Source: Gemmatimonadaceae bacterium (lineage in GTDB: Bacteria > Gemmatimonadota > Gemmatimonadetes > Gemmatimonadales > Gemmatimonadaceae). From it: a DNA stretch of 64,000 nucleotides. Within the stretch, counting starts at the first letter, position 1. Every line of letters starts with the position of its first letter. The notes beneath the pieces were generated by a model. That model did no database searches. It was given only the letters and a program-made list of their open reading frames with translations, and was not told where the DNA came from. Location: the NCBI GenBank assembly GCA_036003045.1, contig DASYSS010000057.1, positions 62,001 to 126,000 of the forward strand, in the 5' to 3' direction. Position numbers and translations under genes: made by a program. This document shows, in pieces, positions 16,686 to 25,212 of this stretch.

Positions 16686-17920
16686 GATCGAGTTGAAGGT
16701 GTCGATTGCAACTGGTCTTCGATGTCCGACAACGCCTTCCCAACCGAAGCGAAGTCGCGCTTGCCGGTATCGCTCGTGCGCGCCCGGTTCACCATCTCCA
16801 CGCGTGGCGCCAACGACGGAATCCTTCGCGCGACCGCGGCGAGAAACGCGGCGTCGTCGGCGGACGCCGGCACGGCGACGATGCCGCGCATTCGTCGCCG
16901 CAGCCCGCTGACGAGCGTCGACGTCGCGGTGCGTGTCGCGCCGACGTCCTCGTACGCGCGCCCCAAGGCCGCCGCGTGCTCGAGCGGCGAACGACGCATG
17001 ATTTGCGTGGCGCTCCTGGGGACCAACGGCCGCGGCGCCATCGCGAACAACAGAAGCAGCCCGGCGACGAGCGCCTGCGCGAGCAGATGCCCGGATGCCG
17101 CGCGCCGTAGATACCCGACCGCCGCTTTGAGACTTCCGCCATGGACGCCGAATCCGTGGTGGAATTCGTCGAAGACGAGGACGGGCGGCGTTCCCGTCGG
17201 CGGACGCGTGTACTCGATGAGCCGCATGGCCGCGATATCCGCCCCCAAGCGGCAGACACGAACCGCCTCGTTGCTGAACACGTCCGACCCTCCGACGATC
17301 GCGACGTGTCCCTTCCCCATCTTCAACCCGACGCCGGACACCGGCCGACCGAACCCGGTGCCGGCGTGAAGCAGCAGTTCCACCGGACCGGGGGCATGAC
17401 GAGTCCACATGATCTCGCGCACCTCGGGGGGGACGACAAAGAAGTCGGCCGTCGAAACTGCGCGGCGCTCGCAGCTGGAATCGACGGCCGCCGTCATGAG
17501 CTGGGCGCGAAATCCTGCGGTCACGCCGAGCGAATCGGCCAGCGCATCGTCGCCGTCGAGCGAGAAAAGCAGCCCGCCGCCTTTGCGCACGTTCTCGAGC
17601 AAATTGTGAATCTCGTGAGCCCCAAGCGGTTCGCTCGGAGCAAGCACGACCTGCACGGTGCGGCTCGTGTCGCCGCGTCGGCGAAGTGAGTCGAGCGTCG
17701 TGATGCGTCGCTGCGTCCGCCAGCCGAAGCGCCCGGACAACTCGTAGACGATTCCCGCGCCGCCGGGCGCGGTCGAGAAGCTGCTCAGCCCACCCGCCGA
17801 CCGTCCGGGCGCCTCGGGCGTGAGCAACGCGATGAAGAGCGTGAGCACCCCGAGCGCGATGGCGATGCTCGCCGCGTTGAACCGGCCGATGTTGGAGCGC
17901 GCCGCCGAGGGAGCGCTCAC
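16682..17920 (-). CDS. DUF4350 domain membrane protein
   Basis: The 412-residue protein has an N-terminal helix (about residues 17-33), a periplasmic DUF4350 domain with the FDEFHHGFG segment (around residue 220), a second helix (about 255-275) and a cytoplasmic tail. DUF4350 proteins accompany MoxR/DUF58 systems and resemble a glutamine-amidotransferase-like fold without a clear reaction. The GTG at 17920 overlaps the stop of the DUF4129 gene, which fixes the start despite a longer open frame. Confidence 0.85.
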   Translation of the reverse strand: MSAPSAARSNIGRFNAASIAIALGVLTLFIALLTPEAPGRSAGGLSSFSTAPGGAGIVYELSGRFGWRTQRRITTLDSLRRRGDTSRTVQVVLAPSEPLGAHEIHNLLENVRKGGGLLFSLDGDDALADSLGVTAGFRAQLMTAAVDSSCERRAVSTADFFVVPPEVREIMWTRHAPGPVELLLHAGTGFGRPVSGVGLKMGKGHVAIVGGSDVFSNEAVRVCRLGADIAAMRLIEYTRPPTGTPPVLVFDEFHHGFGVHGGSLKAAVGYLRRAASGHLLAQALVAGLLLLFAMAPRPLVPRSATQIMRRSPLEHAAALGRAYEDVGATRTATSTLVSGLRRRMRGIVAVPASADDAAFLAAVARRIPSLAPRVEMVNRARTSDTGKRDFASVGKALSDIEDQLQSTPSTRS

Positions 17921-18543
17921 GCGGCGGCGCGACGGGGCACGATGCCTTCGGCGGCGCGAGCCAATCGCACGTAGTCCTCGTGCGTCGGCGCCGTCCATCC
18001 GAACACGCTGCGGTCGAACTGTCGCGCGAACGACCAGAAATCTCCGGCCACGGGCGACTGCCGCTGTCTCAAGTCGCGCGCGTAGTCGCCGCTCGTCTTG
18101 GACGCGTGATACCGCACGGCGCCCATCCGCGTCAACGCGTCGAGCACACCGATGTACACCGCGTGACACGCGCCCACGAAGTCGCCCGCCGCGTCCATCT
18201 CGGCGGCCATCGCCCAATAGTCGCGCCGTTCACCCCCGATCGCGCGCAATCCCACGCCGACGCGCCGGCGAGCCTCGATTTGTTGGGCGATCACGATTCG
18301 GCCGGCGACCGCGAGGACGACGACCACCACCGCGGCGATGAGCAGATACCGCGCGTCGGGCCATGCCTTGATTTGCTCGAGCAGGTCGCGGATCCAGCGA
18401 AACACCGCCAGCAGAATGCGGCCAAGAATGGACTGGCGGACCGGGACGCTGTACGCGCGCTGCCGCACGATGGCAGCCACCGTATCGTGGATCTGTTTCG
18501 CCGTCCACGGACCGGCGACCGCCTGAGGCGGAAGGAGGATCAT
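17917..18543 (-). CDS. DUF4129 domain protein
   Basis: A 208-residue protein with one strong membrane helix (about residues 65-85) and a C-terminal DUF4129 domain containing the TSGDYARDLR segment. This family is a standard member of MoxR-DUF58 clusters. It begins 10 bases after the upstream membrane-protein gene and overlaps the next gene. Confidence 0.85.
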   Translation of the reverse strand: MILLPPQAVAGPWTAKQIHDTVAAIVRQRAYSVPVRQSILGRILLAVFRWIRDLLEQIKAWPDARYLLIAAVVVVVLAVAGRIVIAQQIEARRRVGVGLRAIGGERRDYWAMAAEMDAAGDFVGACHAVYIGVLDALTRMGAVRYHASKTSGDYARDLRQRQSPVAGDFWSFARQFDRSVFGWTAPTHEDYVRLARAAEGIVPRRAAA

Positions 18544-18553
18544 CTGACTTCGG

Positions 18554-19330
18554 TTACGCGACCGGTCCCGCGGTGGGCGACGTATCGGTCACTGCCCCGG
18601 CGAGATATTCGACGTCGAAGCCTTCGTTGCGGATTCGCGTGTCGAAGTAGAGCACCGTCTCTGTGATTCCGAGAATCGGATAGACCACGATCGTGACCGC
18701 CGTGGCGAGAACGCTGGTGATCACTTTGCTGGGCTGCAGGTTGATCAGCATCACGGCGCCGAGGTTCACGATCGTCGAGAGGACCACCACGAGGATCAGC
18801 GTGCCGAGAATGTGCCACTTGTTGCCTCTCGACAACCTGCCCGATCGTCCGAGTGCGTCAAACGCGCCTTTGTCCTCGAGCACAACGGCCTGTCTCACCG
18901 CGAAGAAGTACGTGGCGAGGAAGATCCCGGGAACGATCAGGAACATGAACCCGACGCCGATCAGCGCGAACGCGACGATGGTCGAGACGATGAGCGGGAG
19001 CATGCGCCCCAGCGTGTGGCGCAACGCTTGGGCAACGTCTATCGGCTCGTCGAGGTACACGGCCTTCGCCAGAATCGAAACGGCCCCGCCGGCGAGCCCG
19101 TAGATGATGATCCCGGCGGCCGCCGTGATGAGCAGTACGCGCATGATGCCGGGTGTAAACTGATCCGGCGTCTCGGGAACGTTCAGCGAGAAGATGAGCC
19201 GAAGCGCGAGCCAGGGTACGTAGACGAGCGCCATGGCGACCATGAACGGCACCGGCGCGCGGCGGTACACCTGAAACGCCGCGTCGATCAATTCCGTCGC
19301 CGAGCGGGGGCGCAGAACGAGGTCGGTCAT
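18554..19330 (-). CDS. Multi-pass membrane protein heading the MoxR operon
   Basis: The product (258 residues from the ATG at 19330; an in-frame GTG at 19360 would add 10) has about six membrane helices with the pattern of the glycerophosphodiester-phosphodiesterase-membrane-domain-like family (ATELIDAAFQVYRR opening, VPGIFLATYFF in the middle). It is the first gene of the operon with DUF4129, DUF4350, MoxR and DUF58. A TATAAA-like -10 box lies about 25 bases upstream of the GTG. Specific role unknown. Confidence 0.78.
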   Translation of the reverse strand: MTDLVLRPRSATELIDAAFQVYRRAPVPFMVAMALVYVPWLALRLIFSLNVPETPDQFTPGIMRVLLITAAAGIIIYGLAGGAVSILAKAVYLDEPIDVAQALRHTLGRMLPLIVSTIVAFALIGVGFMFLIVPGIFLATYFFAVRQAVVLEDKGAFDALGRSGRLSRGNKWHILGTLILVVVLSTIVNLGAVMLINLQPSKVITSVLATAVTIVVYPILGITETVLYFDTRIRNEGFDVEYLAGAVTDTSPTAGPVA

Positions 19331-19383
19331 CGGGTGGGCCGGTGGACGGGAGGACGGCACGACGGGAAGGCGTCAGGAGCAAC

Positions 19384-19389
19384 TTTATA
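19384..19389 (-). promoter_or_regulatory. -10 box of the MoxR operon promoter
   Basis: On the minus strand the sequence reads TATAAA, placed to start transcription near 19377, just ahead of the first gene. No good -35 box is visible. The 362 bases between this operon and the sigma factor gene hold this box, an inverted repeat (19438-19456) and the sigma gene's terminator; I see no gene. Confidence 0.45.
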
Positions 19390-19437
19390 ACTTGGGAACA
19401 CCCGACTTGGCGCGCAACAAAGACCGCACACGCGCAA

Positions 19438-19456
19438 GGTCAAAATTGCTTTGACC
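19438..19456. promoter_or_regulatory. Inverted repeat GGTCAAA-N5-TTTGACC
   Basis: A perfect seven-base inverted repeat with a five-base spacer, about 70 bases upstream of the predicted start of the MoxR operon transcript. It has the size of a dimeric regulator site; the regulator is unknown. Confidence 0.4.
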
Positions 19457-19650
19457 ATCGGGCGATTCGGCAACCACCTATTTCGGGGATCGATCGACGC
19501 AGTGCAGCCATGTCTCGTCGTGAATGATTTGAAGCTTGGAGCGAGCTACGACACGATCGCACTCTGGGCGCGAATCAGCACGGAGGGTAATTCTAGAATC
19601 TCGAGATCCAGCCGCGGTAGGCTCGCTCAGAGCCGGCACCGGCGAAACGA

Positions 19651-19689
19651 CGAGCGCCACGAGGGAGGATGACTCCCACGTGGCGCTCG
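19651..19689 (-). terminator. Terminator of the sigma factor gene
   Basis: A long hairpin joins CGAGCGCCACG (19651-19661) to its complement (19679-19689), continues past one A-A mismatch with GGGAG/CTCCC, and ends in a moderate T-rich tail (TCGTTTC) on the minus strand. Confidence 0.75.
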
Positions 19690-19722
19690 CTGTTCGGTGA
19701 CCTGAGATCTGTGACCGGCTCT

Positions 19723-20595
19723 TTACGCAGCCATCCCGTCGCGCAGGACTCCCGCCGTGTCGCTCTCGCGAAGCCGCTTGAGCGCCCGATCGCGGAGCTG
19801 GCGAACCCGCTCACGGGTGACACCGAGCTCGCGTGCGATCTCCTGCAACGTCATCGGACGGTTGCCCTCGAGACCGAAGTACAGGATCAACACCCGGCGG
19901 TCGCGCGGCGGCAGCACGTCGAGCGCGCGGCCGATCGCCTCACGCCGCGAGTCGCTCTCGATGCCGCCCGGAAGCACGTCTTCGTCTTCACCGCGGTCGA
20001 GCACGAGCGTCTCGCCGAGCGTACGACCCGGCTCACCGGAAATGGCCGGCTCGTCGAGCGATCGCGTCGGCTGGAGCAGTGCGACGAGTCCGCGCGTGAC
20101 GTCGAGCGACAGGTCGGCGACGCTGGCGATCTCCTCCTCGTACGGCTCGCGCGACAGGCGCTGGCGGAGCAGTTCCTGAGCGCGCGACACACGCGACAGG
20201 TCCGCCGCGCGGTTGAGGGGCACCTGCACCGTTCGGCTCTGCCGCTGCACGGCGGAGTGAAGCGCCTGCCGGATCCACCACACCGCGTAGCTGATGAAGT
20301 TGACGCCGACGTCCGGATCGTACTTGTCGGCGGCGCGAACAAGACCGGCGTTGGCCTCGCTCACCAGGTCGGCGAGGGGGACACCGCGGTTCTGGTACTG
20401 TTTGGCGACCGAGAACGCGAAACGAAGGTTGGCGCGAATAAGCTCGGAACGGGCGGCATCGCGCTCGGCGTCCGAGGTGGCGCGGCGCATCTGGCGAGCG
20501 AGCTCTTTCTGCTCGTTTGCCTTGAGCACCGGCTCACCCCGCAGCTCTTCTATATAGAGGTCCAGGAGGTCGCGGTCGTTCGTGGTCGGGTACAT
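19723..20595 (-). CDS. RNA polymerase sigma-70 family factor (group 2/3, RpoD/SigA-like)
   Basis: The 290-residue sigma factor lacks region 1.1 but has region 2 (YQNRGVPLADLVSEANAGL and an FISYAVWWIRQ melting motif), region 3 and region 4 (GVTRERVRQLRDRALKRLR). These direct core RNA polymerase to -10 and -35 boxes. The short N-terminus fits an alternative housekeeping-like factor rather than the main RpoD. The ATG at 20595 is preceded by GGAGGTGATT, a near-perfect Shine-Dalgarno sequence, so I reject an in-frame start 57 bases upstream. A GGCGCC-AGAG-GGCGCC hairpin sits just upstream of the ribosome site (20611-20626). Confidence 0.92.
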   Translation of the reverse strand: MYPTTNDRDLLDLYIEELRGEPVLKANEQKELARQMRRATSDAERDAARSELIRANLRFAFSVAKQYQNRGVPLADLVSEANAGLVRAADKYDPDVGVNFISYAVWWIRQALHSAVQRQSRTVQVPLNRAADLSRVSRAQELLRQRLSREPYEEEIASVADLSLDVTRGLVALLQPTRSLDEPAISGEPGRTLGETLVLDRGEDEDVLPGGIESDSRREAIGRALDVLPPRDRRVLILYFGLEGNRPMTLQEIARELGVTRERVRQLRDRALKRLRESDTAGVLRDGMAA

Positions 20596-20725
20596 CTCAG
20601 AATCACCTCCGGCGCCAGAGGGCGCCGAACCTAAAGTCATACAGTAGTACAACCTTACGCGTCGCTAGTTCACCCGCGTGAGCCACTTTTTATCCGCAAA
20701 ATCCGGGATGTGTTGCCCCCCGCGG

Positions 20726-21067
20726 TCAGTCTCGCACTTGTGCAGCCACTCGCCCTTTCGCCGGCTTAGAACGCGCGGAAGCTGGAGCGAGTTCCGCACC
20801 CATCCGCCTGCGCAGCTCGGCCATGTATGCCTCGAACACGTCCGGCCGAGTCCGGTAGTACACAAACTGCCCATCCTTTCGGGACTCCACCAGGCCCGCG
20901 CTCGCTAACTCCTTGAGGTGATGGGAGATAGTTGCCTGCCTGACGGGAAAGCACCCGCACAGCCGCTGGCAGCCGACCTCGGCTTGCTGCGCGATGTGCT
21001 GGAGGATTTCAAACCGCCTGGGATCGGCCAAGGCCTTGGCGATCCGCTGGAACTGCTGGGACTCCAC
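20726..21067 (-). CDS. ArsR/SmtB family transcriptional regulator
   Basis: The 113-residue winged-helix protein has the family recognition region ISHHLKELASAGLVESRKDG. Its alpha-3 position carries RLCGC, resembling the ELCVC metalloid site of ArsR, with another Cys just before, so it may sense arsenite or a soft metal. I prefer the GTG at 21067 because a TATCTATAGAT promoter-like palindrome lies just upstream; an ATG at 21127 would place that palindrome inside the gene. It follows the alpha/beta hydrolase gene on the same strand; no arsenic gene is adjacent. Confidence 0.85.
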   Translation of the reverse strand: MESQQFQRIAKALADPRRFEILQHIAQQAEVGCQRLCGCFPVRQATISHHLKELASAGLVESRKDGQFVYYRTRPDVFEAYMAELRRRMGAELAPASARSKPAKGRVAAQVRD

Positions 21068-21205
21068 TGTCTGCTCAGGCTCCGGAATCGTACGATCTAT
21101 AGATAAGCATCTAATTGTGTCGCGCAAGAGGCGCGCGGGAACGGCAAGGTCGCGTTCGCCGAGTTGGCGGACGCGACCTGCTGTTCGGCCAGCTTTGGAG
21201 GCGGG

Positions 21206-22105
21206 CTAGGCGGCACGGCTGCGTTTCGCTGACGCTACTCGGGCCGAATAGAAGAGCTCGATGTGCTTGGCGACGTAGCCAAGGTGCTCCTCGACCGCGA
21301 AATGACCTGCATCGAGGCGATGCAGCTCGGCGGACGGAAGATCGGCGAGATAGGCATCGCCGCCGGCGGGAGTGAAGAAGATGTCTCCCTGTCCCCAGAA
21401 AATGAGCGTTTCCGGTTGCCGCTCGCGGAGATACGCCTGCCACTTGGGATACAGCGCCACGTTCGTGCGATAGTCGTGGAAGAGGTCGAGGTGCAGTCGC
21501 TCGGCGTGAGGCCGTTGCAGCATGGCGATGTCCGACTCCCACGCGTCGGGGCTGACCCGGTCCGGACGCTTCGCCCCGTGCAGGTAGATCTGCTTGACCG
21601 CCTCGCGCGCCAGTAAGGCGCGGAGCGGGGCTTCCGTCGCCTCGGAGCGATCTGTCCACAGCGCGTGAAGACCGGCCCACGCCGCGCTGAACCCGACTTC
21701 GTATCCGTTCGAGTTCTGAACGATCAGCCACTCGAGCGCGTCGGGGTTGGCGTCCACGAGACGGAACCCAACTGGACCGCCATAATCCTGGACGAACAAT
21801 CCGAACCGGTGAAAACCCTTCAACGCGAGGAATCGGCCGATTACCTGCGCGATCCGGTCGAACGTGTAAGAAAAGATGGCCGGATCGGGGGTGTCGCTCA
21901 GACCGAAGCCCGGATAATCCGGCGCGATGAGATGGAAGCGGTGGCTCAGCGCGCGAATCAGATCGCGGTGCTGGTGCGACGACGACGGAAATCCATGCAG
22001 CAGGACCAACTTGGGATTCGCGCGATCACCGGCTTCGCGGTACGCGACATTCAGATCGTCGACGGCGATGCTGCCGTACTCGACGGGATTGATCTCGTTC
22101 GACAA
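21206..22105 (-). CDS. Alpha/beta hydrolase with Asp nucleophile (dehalogenase/epoxide hydrolase type)
   Basis: The 299-residue protein has the oxyanion segment HGFPSSS and the nucleophile elbow VQDYGGP, where Asp replaces the usual Ser, as in haloalkane dehalogenases and epoxide hydrolases; the catalytic His lies in DAGHFAVEEH. The likely reaction is hydrolytic opening of an epoxide or halide. The start is a TTG at 22105, supported by AGGAG six bases upstream. It lies upstream of arsR on the same strand, 138 bases apart. Confidence 0.87.
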   Translation of the reverse strand: MSNEINPVEYGSIAVDDLNVAYREAGDRANPKLVLLHGFPSSSHQHRDLIRALSHRFHLIAPDYPGFGLSDTPDPAIFSYTFDRIAQVIGRFLALKGFHRFGLFVQDYGGPVGFRLVDANPDALEWLIVQNSNGYEVGFSAAWAGLHALWTDRSEATEAPLRALLAREAVKQIYLHGAKRPDRVSPDAWESDIAMLQRPHAERLHLDLFHDYRTNVALYPKWQAYLRERQPETLIFWGQGDIFFTPAGGDAYLADLPSAELHRLDAGHFAVEEHLGYVAKHIELFYSARVASAKRSRAA

Positions 22106-22158
22106 CGGACGCTCCTGGAGAGTGTGTGTCTCCGTTAGCGTCGCGAATGAGCGAGATC

Positions 22159-22389
22159 TTACCTCGGCTCTTCGGAGGCCCTCTCCCGCACCAGGGCGAG
22201 CAGCCCTTCCATGTCCTCACGACACGCGTCGCAGTTGCGCATGTGCGTCAGGAATTCCTCGAATTGATCCGAGACGGGTTCGCCGCGGCTCACAAGGTCG
22301 CAGTAGGCGTCCATCAACTCGCCGGCTTCGTCGCAGCCGGGGTCATCGCGGTCGCTGCCGAGCAAGCGATCGAGGTCGATGTCGGTCAT
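22159..22389 (-). CDS. Short zinc-finger anti-sigma factor
   Basis: This 76-residue soluble protein holds a zinc-binding anti-sigma motif His-x3-Cys-x2-Cys (HMRNCDAC, residues 49-56) and no membrane helix. Such ZAS proteins bind the neighbouring ECF sigma factor and release it on redox or metal signals. Its ATG overlaps the stop of the sigma gene by ATGA, the usual arrangement for a cognate pair. Confidence 0.85.
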   Translation of the reverse strand: MTDIDLDRLLGSDRDDPGCDEAGELMDAYCDLVSRGEPVSDQFEEFLTHMRNCDACREDMEGLLALVRERASEEPR

Positions 22390-23018
22390 TTGACTGGCCC
22401 TCCATCGTGATGGCCCGACGCCTCGAGCGCACGCCGCAGCTTTGCGCGCGCGTCGTGGAGCGTCTTGTAGATCGCGCCGCGCGTGGTGCCGAGGCGTTCC
22501 GCGAGCACGTCGGTGGGGACTTCGTCCATGGTCACGCTCTGAAAGATGAACCGCTGTCGCTCGGTGAGTTGCTCGTCGATTGCCCGGCGCAATGCCGCCA
22601 GCAACTGTCGCTGCTCGATGCGCTGGAGCGCGGGTGGCGCCGAGTCGGGGAGCCGGTCCCAGATCGAATCGTCGTTCTCCACTCTTCGGTTTCGCCAGGC
22701 AACGCGACGCAGGCGAGACGAGGTCTCCAGGATCGCGAACTTGCATGCCCACGTCGTGAACCTCGCGGTGCCTCGATACGAGTCCAGCTTGGCGAGGATC
22801 GCCATGAGCGCGTCGCTCGCCGCTTCGACGCAGATGTTGTCGAAGTCATCGAGCGCGCGCGCCGGCAGCGTGGGACGCCGGCGGAGCGCTTCGCTCCTCG
22901 TCGCTCGGAGCAGCAGTGCATGCAATCGGGCGACCGCGTCGTCGCGACCTGCGGATTCGGGCCGCAAGGCGCGAATCCACTCTGCCGATTCCTCGTCGAG
23001 AACGAGCGCGTTGGTCAT
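22386..23018 (-). CDS. ECF-type RNA polymerase sigma factor
   Basis: The 210-residue protein has region 2 (FDNICVEAASDALMAILAK to FTTWACKFAILETSSRLRR, given as two landmarks) and region 4 (LAERLGTTRGAIYKTLHDAR), without region 3, the layout of ECF sigma factors. It is cotranscribed with the ZAS anti-sigma gene. Its start lies 103 bases from the divergent response regulator gene, with a perfect 16-base palindrome between them. Confidence 0.9.
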   Translation of the reverse strand: MTNALVLDEESAEWIRALRPESAGRDDAVARLHALLLRATRSEALRRRPTLPARALDDFDNICVEAASDALMAILAKLDSYRGTARFTTWACKFAILETSSRLRRVAWRNRRVENDDSIWDRLPDSAPPALQRIEQRQLLAALRRAIDEQLTERQRFIFQSVTMDEVPTDVLAERLGTTRGAIYKTLHDARAKLRRALEASGHHDGGPVK

Positions 23019-23099
23019 GCGAATGTGGGGCTCAAACTAGTCGCGCCCAATGTGCCGCCGATCACCGAAATCGGCCCGGGACGCTGCGATGCGCCGAAA

Positions 23100-23115
23100 A
23101 TTAGAGCGCTCTAAT
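23100..23115. promoter_or_regulatory. Perfect 16-base palindrome ATTAGAGC-GCTCTAAT
   Basis: The palindrome lies between the divergent ECF sigma and response regulator genes, and a TANNNT element (TAATCT, 23112-23117) overlaps its right half. The position fits an operator that covers the regulator's own promoter. Confidence 0.6.
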
Positions 23116-23121
23116 CTTTCG

Positions 23122-23895
23122 ATGCACTGGCGCCAGCCCGGTCACTCGTTCAGCTTTCGGGGCGTGAACGACCGCCCCTCCCTCCTTCACGTTCTCCTGG
23201 TCGAAGACGAAGATGCGGTGCGCCGGGCCTTTGCCCGTGCCTTGACCGCCGACGGCTTCACCGTGGATGAGACAGATTCAGCCGAATCCGCGCTGGCGCT
23301 GGCGAACCGCACGACGTACGACATCATCGTGCTGGATATGAGCCTGCCCGCGCACGACGGCGTCTGGTTCATCGAGGAGCTCCGCTCACAGGGCTTCGAG
23401 ACGCCGATCATGGTCAGCTCGGGACGCGGCGCCGACGCCGACGTCGAGGGCGCGCTCGACGCGGGCGCCGACGAATACGTGATCAAGCCGGTCTCGGCGA
23501 CGACGTTGTCGGCGCGCGTGCGTGCGCTCGCCCGCCGCGCGGCTCGATCCGCACGCCGCACCGGCGTCGGCGATCTCGAGCTCCACGCGGAATCGCACAC
23601 GGCCTCCGGATCGCTCGGCAGCACAAGCCTCACGGCGAAGGAGTTCGCGCTCCTCAGCCTGTTCGTCGAGCAGCCGCGCCGGCTGTTATCGCGCGACGAT
23701 CTCCTGCAAGCGGTTTGGGGCTATTCGTTCGACCCGGAGACGAGCGTCGTCGACGTCGCCATGCACCGCCTGCGGCAAAAGCTCGCCAAGGTCACGGACC
23801 AGATCGCGATCGAGTCGCGGCGCGGAGCGGGGTTCATGCTCGTGGCCACCTTCGCGGCGACCCCGCCCGGCACGACGCCCTCGAGTCCTGCCTAG
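23122..23895 (+). CDS. OmpR-family response regulator
   Basis: The 257-residue protein has a receiver domain (acidic EDED at 29-31, phosphorylated Asp72, Lys in VIKPVS) and a C-terminal winged-helix DNA-binding domain (LTAKEFAL to RGAGF). No kinase is adjacent. The ATG at 23122 follows a TANNNT box by four bases, so the message may be nearly leaderless; a GTG at 23164 is the alternative, since homology starts around residue 20. The stop overlaps the convergent membrane-protein gene by four bases. Confidence 0.9.
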   Translation: MHWRQPGHSFSFRGVNDRPSLLHVLLVEDEDAVRRAFARALTADGFTVDETDSAESALALANRTTYDIIVLDMSLPAHDGVWFIEELRSQGFETPIMVSSGRGADADVEGALDAGADEYVIKPVSATTLSARVRALARRAARSARRTGVGDLELHAESHTASGSLGSTSLTAKEFALLSLFVEQPRRLLSRDDLLQAVWGYSFDPETSVVDVAMHRLRQKLAKVTDQIAIESRRGAGFMLVATFAATPPGTTPSSPA

Positions 23896-25118
23896 ATCAC
23901 CTTTTCGACGACCTGCCGAATCAGCTCGTCGAGCGGGATCTTGGTCAACGCGAGAGGAATGAAGGGCGCCGCCAGCATGAGCGTGTGGACCAGCAGCGCG
24001 GGAAGGCTCACCGGCAAGAGCCGAACGCTAGTCGCGACCTGGTAGGAGTTCCCGAGGTCCGCCAATGATTGAATGTCGGACGAGCCGAGCAGGCCCGTCT
24101 CTTGTGCGGTGGAGTCGTCCAGCCATTTGCGCCGAAAGCTGTCCACATAGCGCGTTGCAAGACTGCCGTAGTCGACGGCTCCCTTGAGTCGCGCCTGAAC
24201 GAGCCTGAGCGAAAAGAAGGACAACGGCAGGATGGAGAGCAGTGTCAGAAAGATTGGCGCGATCCACATCTGCGCCACGAAGCTGTCGAGACTCGCGCCG
24301 TCGTGCAGGATGCGCCCGCCAATTCTGGCCGCCAGCGCCGTCGTCTGGGCGAGAAAGCCAAGTCCGAGCGCCGCCACGCTCAGCGCGAGGAAACCCAAGC
24401 CGCCGGTCCGATCCGGGTGCAGAGGGTTGAGGTTCAGCTTGAGCCGCGAGACGTGCCAGAGGAACTGGTACCAGACGAGGAGCCGGTAGTACCAGCGAAG
24501 CAAAACGAAACGGAACACGTTGAGGCTCACGAACACGTACCACCAACCGCCGAGCGTCAGAGAAACCGTGCCGTTCGGATGCGCCGAGACATACCAGACG
24601 CCGGAACGCAGCGACCAATTCTGGTGCCAGATCCATCCGGACAGCACCGTGGTCGCAACCGCGAGCGCGATGGCCATGAGCCCGGACGTGCGCATCGCCT
24701 CCGACTGCTCGACCAACGCGCGGAATCGCGGCTCGTCTTCGGAGGCGATGAGCCGGCGCTCGAGGAAGGGCCCAACGATGTAGCGGGAACGGCAGTGAAT
24801 CAGCGGCTCCGCCGCGATCAGCAGCGGAAGAGCGACCAGCAGTCGAACCTGCGCATTGAGATCCTCGAGGAACGGCTCACGAACCGCATCGATCGCACGC
24901 CCTTCGAAGAGGGTGATGAGCAGAAGCGGCGCCCAGGCGACGGCGATGACGACGACGAGGTCATGCCGCAGCCCCGGTCGGCACAGCGAGTGACGCCATT
25001 GGCGGAGTAACCAGATTGCTCCTCCTCGCGAACGGTGTCGCACGGCGGCGAAGCGGCCGTGCGACATACACATCTTCGCCCGACGCGTTCGAACCGGTCC
25101 ATTGGTCGAAGGTGTCAT
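23892..25118 (-). CDS. Multi-pass membrane protein of unknown function
   Basis: The protein (408 residues from the most distal start) has about seven hydrophobic segments between residues 50 and 400. Conserved-looking charged patches (DEPRFRALVEQSEAMR, LNPLHPDRTGG) lie between the helices. I do not recognise it with certainty. The N-terminal 40 residues are unusual, so an internal start is possible. It ends in a four-base convergent overlap with the OmpR-type regulator. Confidence 0.7.
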   Translation of the reverse strand: MTPSTNGPVRTRRAKMCMSHGRFAAVRHRSRGGAIWLLRQWRHSLCRPGLRHDLVVVIAVAWAPLLLITLFEGRAIDAVREPFLEDLNAQVRLLVALPLLIAAEPLIHCRSRYIVGPFLERRLIASEDEPRFRALVEQSEAMRTSGLMAIALAVATTVLSGWIWHQNWSLRSGVWYVSAHPNGTVSLTLGGWWYVFVSLNVFRFVLLRWYYRLLVWYQFLWHVSRLKLNLNPLHPDRTGGLGFLALSVAALGLGFLAQTTALAARIGGRILHDGASLDSFVAQMWIAPIFLTLLSILPLSFFSLRLVQARLKGAVDYGSLATRYVDSFRRKWLDDSTAQETGLLGSSDIQSLADLGNSYQVATSVRLLPVSLPALLVHTLMLAAPFIPLALTKIPLDELIRQVVEKVI

Positions 25119-25212
25119 CGTGCTCGACGGCTACAGTTCACGGCCGCCTACCGGATCAAATCACTCGTCAAAGCCCCACCGCCGGCGGCGCCCAAGGCCG
25201 TTCGCTAGCCGC

